From Sulfurimonas sp. (GTDB taxonomy: Bacteria; Campylobacterota; Campylobacteria; Campylobacterales; Sulfurimonadaceae): a stretch of 15,257 nucleotides of DNA. Below the pieces are notes generated by a model that searched no databases, was not told the origin of the DNA, and saw only the letters and a program-made list of their open reading frames with translations. The stretch is from contig JALWON010000315.1 in NCBI GenBank assembly GCA_027083475.1, positions 1 to 15,257 on the forward strand. The letters are read 5' to 3'. The first letter of the stretch is position 1. Each line of letters opens with the position of its first letter. Shown one piece after another: positions 9,627 through 15,257 of the stretch. The position numbers were made by a program, and so were the translations under genes.

Positions 9627-10447
9627 ACCGTCTTTTTGTAGCTTATAAACCAAGTGGCATGAGTTCAAATTTTTTTCTCTCCAGACTCAAACGCAAGTAT
9701 AAAACCAAAAAAGCAGGTTTTTCTGGAACACTTGACCCTTTTGCCAAGGGTGTCTTGCTTGTAGGATTTGGTTCGTATACGAAGCTTTTTCGTTTTTTAG
9801 ATAAAACACCGAAAAAATATAGAGCCACTTTATGGCTTGGTGCAAAGAGTGACTCTTTAGATACAGAGATGATAGAAGATGTTGCCACATTTCCTGCATT
9901 GGCACAAAAAGATGTAGAACATGTTTTGAAAAGTTTAGAGGGAGAACTTGAGTATGAACCCCCTATCTTTAGTGCAAAACAGATTAATGGCAAACGCGCT
10001 TATGATTTGGCACGAGCAGGGATCGCATTTACACTCAACACCATACATTCTACAATTTATGAAACAAAATTACTGCATTACTCACACCCTTTTATTACAT
10101 TTGAGGCTACGGTGAGCGAGGGAACATATATTCGCTCTTTAGGGCGTATTATTTCACAGCGACTTGGAGTAGAGCATGGGAGTTTAAGTGCCCTAGAACG
10201 GCTCAATGAAGGGAAGTTTTTTTATGAGCAGGAGCGAGCCCTTGACATAAAAAAATCTCTCAATATTCCAAAAAATCACTATACAGGTGCGAGTGAAAAT
10301 CTCAAATATGGAAGAGTTCTTGCTTTAAGTGATTTACAAGAACACAAAGCGGGTACATACTGGTTGGATAATGGCGATACTATTTCCATTATAACAATCA
10401 AAGATGAGAGTGTAAAATATGAATTAGGTAGGATTGAGATATGTTAG
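9623..10447 (+). CDS. truB: tRNA pseudouridine(55) synthase TruB
   Basis: Converts U55 to pseudouridine in the T-arm of tRNAs. The catalytic aspartate is D38 in SGTLDPFAKGVL (34-45), equivalent to E. coli D48 in GALDPLATG. KYRATLWLGAKSDSLD (about 69-84) is the conserved block after it, and EGTYIRSLGR (near residue 166) is the later RNA-binding/active-site block. At 274 residues it is shorter than the E. coli enzyme (314), so the C-terminal PUA-like part is reduced. The segment before the catalytic loop reads AGFSG where many TruB proteins have GHTG; I recall the same variant in Campylobacter, so it is probably a lineage feature. Its start overlaps the helicase stop by 4 bases and its end overlaps csrA by 7. 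Confidence 0.93.
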   Translation: MNRLFVAYKPSGMSSNFFLSRLKRKYKTKKAGFSGTLDPFAKGVLLVGFGSYTKLFRFLDKTPKKYRATLWLGAKSDSLDTEMIEDVATFPALAQKDVEHVLKSLEGELEYEPPIFSAKQINGKRAYDLARAGIAFTLNTIHSTIYETKLLHYSHPFITFEATVSEGTYIRSLGRIISQRLGVEHGSLSALERLNEGKFFYEQERALDIKKSLNIPKNHYTGASENLKYGRVLALSDLQEHKAGTYWLDNGDTISIITIKDESVKYELGRIEIC

Positions 10448-10671
10448 TTTTAGCAAGAAAAATAGACGAAGCAATTACCATTGGTGAAGATATAGTAGTC
10501 AAGGTCATATCTATTGACAAGGGGGTTGTAAAACTTGGTATTGATGCCCCACATTCTGTTACAATTGTAAGGAATGAACTCTTAGAGGATGTCAAAGAGG
10601 CAAATATCGCTGCAGCAAAAGAGTCCAATATTGATGATTTACATCACCTTGCAAAGCTTTTAAAGAAGTAG
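10441..10671 (+). CDS. csrA: Carbon storage/translational regulator CsrA
   Basis: Small homodimeric RNA-binding protein that blocks or alters translation by binding GGA motifs in mRNA leaders; in Campylobacterota it is known to control flagellin and is antagonised by FliW. The N-terminus MLVLARK is canonical. The two RNA-contact residues are present: R6 and R44 (in TIVRNEL). The protein is 76 residues against 61 in E. coli, with a helical C-terminal extension (about 55-76) of the kind FliW binds in FliW-containing bacteria. AGGA at 10430-10433, 7 bases before the ATG, is the likely ribosome binding site and lies within truB. The gene overlaps truB by 7 bases (ATGTTAG) and ends 3 bases before ispE. 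fliW is not in the window. Confidence 0.95.
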   Translation: MLVLARKIDEAITIGEDIVVKVISIDKGVVKLGIDAPHSVTIVRNELLEDVKEANIAAAKESNIDDLHHLAKLLKK

Positions 10672-10674
10672 TAT

Positions 10675-11466
10675 ATGAAAACATACAAGGCATATGCAAA
10701 GGTCAATATTTTTTTAAAAATTACAGGCAAACGCCAGCAATACCATGAGATTATTTCTCGTTTTATGAAGGTAGAAAACCTGTATGATAAACTCTCTTTT
10801 GTGTCAAAAGAAAAGCTCGATGCTAAAGCAAATACATTTACAATTTTAGGTGATTTTTCTTGTGAAACGGAGCAAAACACCATTTATAAAGCCTATTTTG
10901 CACTCAAAGAAGCAACACAGTCGCAAAAGTTAGAACAATTGATGCAGACACATGCCATTGAAGTGAAAAAAAATATTCCCGCCTTTGCTGGACTTGGAGG
11001 GGGGAGCAGTGATGCTGCCACTTACTTAAAAATGTGTAATGAAGTCTTGCATCTGAATTTGAGTTTAAATGAGCTTGCTATGATTGGCTTACAAGTAGGT
11101 GCAGATGTCCCTTTTTTCATTTATGGATACAACAGTGCCAATGTGAGTGGAATCGGTGAAATTGTAGAAGAGTTTCAAGAAGAATTGCTCGAGATAGAAA
11201 CATATACACCGAGTATCAAAATCAGTACACCACTTGTGTATAAGATTTATAGAGAAGATTTTTACAACCCTATCGATGGCTTTCAAACACAGGAACTTAA
11301 ACAAATTTTGTCTCAAGATGCCCTCAAAACAATGTCCCCTTCTCAAGCAAATGATCTCTTTGAACCAGCACTCAGAGCTTATAAAGAGCTTAAAAATCAC
11401 TATAAATCAGGCTACCACTTTAGTGGGAGCGGGAGTAGTTTTTTTAGGGTGAGTGAGGATAAGTAG
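10675..11466 (+). CDS. ispE: 4-diphosphocytidyl-2-C-methyl-D-erythritol kinase IspE
   Basis: GHMP-family kinase that phosphorylates the 2-hydroxyl of CDP-methylerythritol in the non-mevalonate (MEP) pathway to isoprenoids. Lys 9 in AYAKVN is the conserved N-terminal catalytic-site lysine. The ATP-binding glycine motif GLGGGSSDAA is at 106-115. GADVPFF around D144 carries the conserved catalytic aspartate, and the C-terminal GHMP motif appears as HFSGSGSSFF. The 263-residue length is normal for the lineage. It starts 3 bases after csrA, and its TAG stop is immediately followed by the TTG start of the restriction-modification gene. In Helicobacter pylori, from memory, csrA-ispE is followed by smpB; here that place is taken by foreign DNA. 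Confidence 0.95.
   Translation: MKTYKAYAKVNIFLKITGKRQQYHEIISRFMKVENLYDKLSFVSKEKLDAKANTFTILGDFSCETEQNTIYKAYFALKEATQSQKLEQLMQTHAIEVKKNIPAFAGLGGGSSDAATYLKMCNEVLHLNLSLNELAMIGLQVGADVPFFIYGYNSANVSGIGEIVEEFQEELLEIETYTPSIKISTPLVYKIYREDFYNPIDGFQTQELKQILSQDALKTMSPSQANDLFEPALRAYKELKNHYKSGYHFSGSGSSFFRVSEDK
11455..11458 (+). promoter_or_regulatory. Ribosome binding site deciding the TTG start of the restriction-modification gene
   Basis: GAGG within the last ispE codons lies 8 bases before the TTG at 11467. Its spacing supports the rare TTG start, and the protein read from there (MITKENFKQVLKKL...) looks like a natural N-terminus upstream of the nuclease fold. The next in-frame ATG is too far downstream to keep that domain intact. 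Confidence 0.65.
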
Positions 11467-14400
11467 TTGATAACAAAAGAGAATTTCAAACAAGTTTTAA
11501 AGAAGTTATACTTTGAAGAAAACGATAATATTTTCATAAAAAAATACCCTGAATTAAAAACAGAACTTAAAGTTGATTTTGAAAAACAGGAACTCATCTA
11601 CCCCCAAAACGATGGTTTCACAGTAAACGAAAGACAGACATGTAACTTTAAACAGGCTGAGAACTTTGTAGTCTTTGAGTGTGTCGAGAGACTCCTCTCT
11701 CAAGGTTATCATCCAAAACATATAGAACTAGAACCAAAATGGCAAGTAGGACATGGTGCGAGTGGTGGTCGTGCAGATATTCTCATAAAAGACAATGATG
11801 AAAATGCACTCCTCATCATAGAGTGTAAAACAGCAGGTTCGGAGTTTACAAAAGCATGGAACACTACACAGGTAAAACCTACACAGCTTTTTTCTTATGT
11901 GCAACAAACGCGAAGCACAAAGTTTATAGCACTCTATGCGAGTGACTTTGTAGATGAGAAAGTAAAAGCAGACTACTATCTCATTAATGTATCAGATAAT
12001 GAAAAACTTTTAGAGAGTGATACAACTTTAAAAAGCTACAAAGATGCAAATACAGTAGATGAAATCTATGCTGTTTGGGTAGATACCTATAAAAAAGATT
12101 ATGCCACTATAGGGCTTTTTGAAGATACACGAGCTTATGAGATAGGAAAAGAGAAATACTCCATCAATGATTTAAAGCAAGTAAGCTCAAAAGATATTCA
12201 AGGCAAATACCATGAGTTTGCGACAATTATGCGCCAGCACAATGTCAGTGGTCGTGAGAATGCCTTCGATAAACTTGTCAATCTTTTTCTCTGTAAGGTT
12301 GTTGATGAAGCAAACAATCCGAATGAGTTGAAGTTTTTCTGGAAGGGTGTCGCTTATGATGACCCTTTTTCTATGCAAGATAGACTTAATCACCTCTACA
12401 AAATAGGAATGAAAAAGTTTTTGGGTGAAGATATAACCTATATAGAGAACTCTCAGATAGACTCTGCATTTAGTGTCTTTGCAGATAAGCCAAATATGAC
12501 AAAAGAAATTATAGAGGGCTTTTTTAAAGAGCTGAAATTTTTCACAAACAATGATTTTTCCTTTATAGATGTGCATAATGAACCACTTTTTCACCAAAAC
12601 TTTGAAGTCTTACTAAAAATAGTAAAAATGCTTCAAGATATAAAACTCACAGGCACAGACGAGGAGCATCAGTTCTTAGGAGATATGTTTGAGGGCTTTT
12701 TAGATAATGGTATCAAGCAGAGTGAGGGGCAGTTCTTTACACCTATGCCTATAGTCAAGTTTATAGCAAACTCTCTTCCACTAGAGAGGATACAAAAAGA
12801 GCAGGATAATCCAAAAGCGATAGACTATGCTTGTGGAGCAGGGCATTTTCTCAATGAGGTGGCAAACCATTTTCCCAAAGAGTTGCATAAAAATATCTAC
12901 GGCATAGAAAAAGAGTATAGACTCTCTAAAGTAGCAAAAGTGAGCTCTTTTATGTATGGGCAAGATGATATTAACATCATCTATGCTGATGCACTCTCCT
13001 CTCAAAGCAAAGTGCAAAACGATAGTTTTTCTGTTTTGGTAGCCAACCCACCCTACAGTGTCAAAGGTTTTTTAGAGACACTTGATGAAAAAGATAGAAG
13101 TGCCTTTGAGTTACTAGGTAGTATAGAAGAGAAAAGCTACACAGCAAACAACTCCATAGAGTGCTTTTTCATAGAGCGTGCAAAGCAGTTACTGCAAAAA
13201 GATGGAGTAGCAGGTATCATTCTCCCAAGTTCCATACTCTCAAAGGGTACGCAAAACATAGCAACAAACAAGAGCAACATCTATGTAAAAACAAGAGAGA
13301 TACTTTTGAAGTACTTCGACATCATAGCCATAGCTGAATTTGGCAGTGGTACATTTGGAAAGACAGGGACAAATACAGTCACACTCTTTTTACAACGCCG
13401 CCCAAACAACCCAGATATGCAAAAGCATCTTGCGTATATGGTAAAGAGTTGGTTTAGTGGAGACTTTACTACCAATGAGATGTTCAAAGATAAAGATTTA
13501 CTCCAAGAGTATGTAAACCACATAGAGGTAGATTTAACAGACTATAAGTCACTTCTAAAGGGTAAGCCAAACGAAAATCTTCTTAAAAACGAGATGTTTG
13601 TAGAGTATGGCGAAGAGTTCTTAAAGCTCACAGAGACAAAAAATCGTAAAAAACAAAAAACATATAAAGCCTTAAGTGCAGAGAAACGCCAAGAGATAGA
13701 GCATAAAGAGCTAGTCAAATATATGAAGCTTATAGAAGAAGACAAACTCTACTACTTCTCTTTAGCATTTCTCAACAAAAAAGAGGTGCTTATAGTCAAA
13801 GCCCCATCAGATGGAGCAAAAAACAAAAAGTTTTTAGGCTATGAGTGGAGTGGCAGAAAGGGTGATGAGGGTATAAAGTACATTACTAGCAGTGCTACAA
13901 AAGTAGAGAAAAAAGAGGATAGTGAGAGTGAGACACTAGAGAACATCTTAAATCTCAGCAGTATCCAAACGCCACTCTATAACCCAAGCGATAGAGATGA
14001 TGAGAGTAAGATAAACTCACTTATAGCAAAAAACTTCTCTGATGAGGTTGTAGAAATACCAGAGCATTTAAGTGCGTTTGTGAGTAAGGCTCGGCTTGTG
14101 GATATGCTGGACTTTTCTAGGGGTGAATTTTCTAAGGCTGTGGGGCTTAATATTAAAATAAAAACTATAATTAATTCACAATGGAGAATAGTTAAATTAG
14201 GTGATTATATAAATCTGTTTGATGCATTGCGAAAACCAGTAAAAGAGTCAGAAAGAATAGGAGATATGTATCCTTATTATGGAGCTACAGGCATTGTTGA
14301 TTCAATAAATGGATTCACTCATAATGGAAGATTCTTGTTAATTGGTGAAGATGGAGCCAAATGGGGTAAAAATGAAATGACTGCTTTTATTGTTAATGGA

Positions 14401-15213
14401 AAATTTTGGGCTAATAATCATGTTCATATTTTACAACCAAAACAAGATTTAATGGACATATATTTAAAAGAGTATTTAAACATAACAGATTTGACAATTG
14501 AATATATTACGGGGCTAACTGTAAAGAAGTTAAACCAATCAAATCTATTGAACATAAAAATCCCACTCCCACCCCTAAACATCCAAGAAAAGATAGTAAA
14601 AGCGTGCGAAGTTGTAGATAGGGATGTAGAAAAAGCAGAGAGTGAGATAGAAGAGACAAATAAAAAGATTGATTTAGAGATACAAAACATTAGTGGTGAA
14701 GTTGTTAAACTTGGAGAGATAACAGAAAATCTCAGTAATTTAAGAGTACCAATTACTCAAAGAGATAGAATTAAAGGGAATATTCCATACTATGGTGCTT
14801 CGGGTATAGTTGATTATGTGGCTGATTATATAGTAGATGATTTTGTCATGCTTGTATCAGAAGATGGAGCAAACTTAAAAACAAGAAATACATCTATCGC
14901 ATTTACAGTTGATGGTAAGGCATGGGTAAATAATCATGCACATATATTAAAATTTAAAGATAGAACCACTCATCTATTGGTTGAGTTAATTTTAAATAGA
15001 ATGGACTTAAGTCCATTCATCACAGGACAAGCACAGCCAAAGCTGAATCAAAAAAATCTTAAAGAGATTAAATTTTCTCTTCCATCATCAAAAAAAGAGC
15101 AAGAAACTTTGGTGAAAAAAGTCCAAAAACTAGAAGAAAAAATAGCAAAAGCTCAAAAAATAGTAGAGAACTCCAGTGAGAAAAAACAGGCTATTTTAAA
15201 GAAATATCTATAA
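11467..15213 (+). CDS. Single-chain Type IIB/IIG restriction-modification-specificity enzyme (AloI/CjeI-like)
   Basis: One 1248-residue polypeptide joining nuclease, methyltransferase and target recognition. Residues 1-250 hold an HsdR_N-like PD-(D/E)XK nuclease core with D104 (GRAD) and E119-x-K121 (IIECK). No helicase motifs follow, so cleavage should not need ATP translocation. Residues about 250-420 are a helical connector. About 421-700 is a gamma-class N6-adenine methyltransferase with motif X GQFFTP (421-426), SAM-binding motif I AIDYACGAGHFL (451-462), acidic E481 and catalytic NPPY (527-530). About 700-905 is a methyltransferase tail and linker. Two Type I HsdS-like target-recognition repeats follow at about 906-1035 and 1079-1208, each ending in a helical spacer. 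Size and order match Type IIB enzymes such as AloI and CjeI, which methylate and cut on both sides of a bipartite site. The subtype is inference; no frameshift or lost catalytic residue is seen. Confidence 0.9.
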   Translation: MITKENFKQVLKKLYFEENDNIFIKKYPELKTELKVDFEKQELIYPQNDGFTVNERQTCNFKQAENFVVFECVERLLSQGYHPKHIELEPKWQVGHGASGGRADILIKDNDENALLIIECKTAGSEFTKAWNTTQVKPTQLFSYVQQTRSTKFIALYASDFVDEKVKADYYLINVSDNEKLLESDTTLKSYKDANTVDEIYAVWVDTYKKDYATIGLFEDTRAYEIGKEKYSINDLKQVSSKDIQGKYHEFATIMRQHNVSGRENAFDKLVNLFLCKVVDEANNPNELKFFWKGVAYDDPFSMQDRLNHLYKIGMKKFLGEDITYIENSQIDSAFSVFADKPNMTKEIIEGFFKELKFFTNNDFSFIDVHNEPLFHQNFEVLLKIVKMLQDIKLTGTDEEHQFLGDMFEGFLDNGIKQSEGQFFTPMPIVKFIANSLPLERIQKEQDNPKAIDYACGAGHFLNEVANHFPKELHKNIYGIEKEYRLSKVAKVSSFMYGQDDINIIYADALSSQSKVQNDSFSVLVANPPYSVKGFLETLDEKDRSAFELLGSIEEKSYTANNSIECFFIERAKQLLQKDGVAGIILPSSILSKGTQNIATNKSNIYVKTREILLKYFDIIAIAEFGSGTFGKTGTNTVTLFLQRRPNNPDMQKHLAYMVKSWFSGDFTTNEMFKDKDLLQEYVNHIEVDLTDYKSLLKGKPNENLLKNEMFVEYGEEFLKLTETKNRKKQKTYKALSAEKRQEIEHKELVKYMKLIEEDKLYYFSLAFLNKKEVLIVKAPSDGAKNKKFLGYEWSGRKGDEGIKYITSSATKVEKKEDSESETLENILNLSSIQTPLYNPSDRDDESKINSLIAKNFSDEVVEIPEHLSAFVSKARLVDMLDFSRGEFSKAVGLNIKIKTIINSQWRIVKLGDYINLFDALRKPVKESERIGDMYPYYGATGIVDSINGFTHNGRFLLIGEDGAKWGKNEMTAFIVNGKFWANNHVHILQPKQDLMDIYLKEYLNITDLTIEYITGLTVKKLNQSNLLNIKIPLPPLNIQEKIVKACEVVDRDVEKAESEIEETNKKIDLEIQNISGEVVKLGEITENLSNLRVPITQRDRIKGNIPYYGASGIVDYVADYIVDDFVMLVSEDGANLKTRNTSIAFTVDGKAWVNNHAHILKFKDRTTHLLVELILNRMDLSPFITGQAQPKLNQKNLKEIKFSLPSSKKEQETLVKKVQKLEEKIAKAQKIVENSSEKKQAILKKYL
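14179..14571 (+). other. Target-recognition domain 1 (TRD1) coding segment
   Basis: Encodes residues about 905-1035 of the restriction-modification protein, from WRIVKLGDYIN to the conserved joint NIKIPLPPLNIQ. It should read one half of the DNA target. The DNA is more AT-rich than the gene body (about 29% GC over 14161-14520 by hand count), and the change begins sharply around 14150. The core 936-989 aligns with TRD2. Confidence 0.75.
14701..15090 (+). other. Target-recognition domain 2 (TRD2) coding segment
   Basis: Encodes residues about 1079-1208, from VVKLGEITENLS to FSLPSSKKEQ, followed by a C-terminal coiled-coil-like helix (1211-1248). It should read the second half-site. The core 1107-1161 shares about 26 of 55 positions with TRD1, including PYYGA-x-GIVD, EDGA, AF-x-V-x-GK and NNH-x-HIL. 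About 32% GC by hand count. Confidence 0.75.
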
Positions 15214-15216
15214 GTT

Positions 15217-15257
15217 ATGGAACAGATGATGACTAAGGAGTTTGATGAGTGGAATGA
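15217..15257 (+). CDS. Start of a downstream ORF, possibly PemK/MazF-like toxin, cut by window edge
   Basis: An ATG 3 bases after the restriction-modification stop, in the same frame, opens a reading frame to the window end (MEQMMTKEFDEWN). Only 13 complete codons are visible. The F-D-x-W-N pattern close to the start recalls PemK/MazF-family toxins that begin with an FDxWN segment before the EVWW block, but the diagnostic core is not in the window. ATGs at 15226 and 15229 are alternative starts; a weak GGA at 15219-15221 would serve them. The calling of a gene is fairly safe from the tight spacing, the function is a guess from family memory. Confidence 0.4.
   Translation, partial: MEQMMTKEFDEWN

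Noticed and set aside
10999..11004. Run of six G in ispE as a phase-variable tract
   Set aside because: It encodes the invariant glycine motif of an essential kinase, and six bases is short for slipped-strand switching.
11239..11244. TATAAG in ispE as a private promoter for the restriction-modification gene
   Set aside because: It lacks the final T and a spaced TGN, and no -35 is visible. In a sequence this AT-rich such matches are expected by chance.
12187..12597. 136-codon reverse-strand ORF inside the restriction-modification gene
   Set aside because: It is antisense to intact coding sequence, has no recognisable motif and no clear ribosome binding site. Treated as chance.
11467..15213. 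Classical Type I HsdR/HsdM/HsdS system
   Set aside because: No Walker A or DEAD-box helicase motifs are present, and all functions sit in one chain, which fits Type IIB/IIG instead.
11440..15225. Direct repeats at the ends of the restriction-modification insertion
   Set aside because: GATAAGTAG near 11459 and TATAAGTTA near 15209 look alike but share only a few bases, too little to call an insertion duplication.
1..15257. tRNA or rRNA genes, CRISPR arrays, insertion sequences
   Set aside because: Coding sequence fills almost the whole window, and the one gap (7469-7577) contains no cloverleaf, spaced direct repeats or transposase remnants.

Overview
The window reads as a chromosomal segment from a member of the Campylobacterota (former Epsilonproteobacteria), probably a Sulfurimonas/Sulfurovum-like organism. 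The reasons are the AT-rich composition, the RpoB/RpoC sequence type, RpoB and RpoC as separate but overlapping genes, and the short TruB, CsrA and IspE variants in the order helicase-truB-csrA-ispE. The genus is inferred from remembered family resemblance, not from a search. Coding density is very high. All genes are on the + strand and the only real intergenic stretch is about 109 bases (7469-7577).

Region 1 (1-7468) holds the 3' part of rpoB (about 390 N-terminal codons lie off the left edge) and complete rpoC, overlapping by 8 bases. Together they encode the beta and beta' subunits of RNA polymerase. Catalytic and zinc-binding residues are intact, and the rifampicin-contact residues are the sensitive type. 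RpoC is about 100 residues longer than the E. coli protein because of a large insertion in the SI3 region.

Region 2 (7469-11466) begins with a small hairpin and a consensus extended -10 promoter. A tightly coupled operon follows: a UvrD/PcrA-type helicase with a C-terminal Tudor-like domain, truB (tRNA U55 pseudouridine synthase), csrA (RNA-binding translational regulator) and ispE (isoprenoid kinase). Junctions are -4, -7 and +3 bases.

Region 3 (11467-15257) is accessory DNA placed flush against ispE. It carries one 1248-residue restriction-modification-specificity protein of the Type IIB/IIG class (AloI/CjeI-like): a PD-(D/E)XK nuclease domain, a gamma-class N6-adenine methyltransferase and two tandem target-recognition domains (TRDs). 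It starts at a TTG directly after the ispE stop codon, so it is probably expressed by read-through and translational coupling from the housekeeping operon. Three bases later a new ORF opens and is cut by the window edge. Its first residues resemble the N-terminus of PemK/MazF-like toxins, a tentative reading.

The most interesting signal is in the restriction-modification gene. Its two TRDs are homologous to each other (about 26 of 55 core positions identical), which predicts a near-symmetric bipartite target. The DNA is also a composition mosaic: by hand count both TRDs are clearly more AT-rich (about 29% and 32% GC) than the methyltransferase core (about 39%), with a GC-rich conserved joint between them. 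That is the pattern expected if specificity is changed by swapping TRD cassettes. No RNA genes, insertion sequences or CRISPR arrays were seen.
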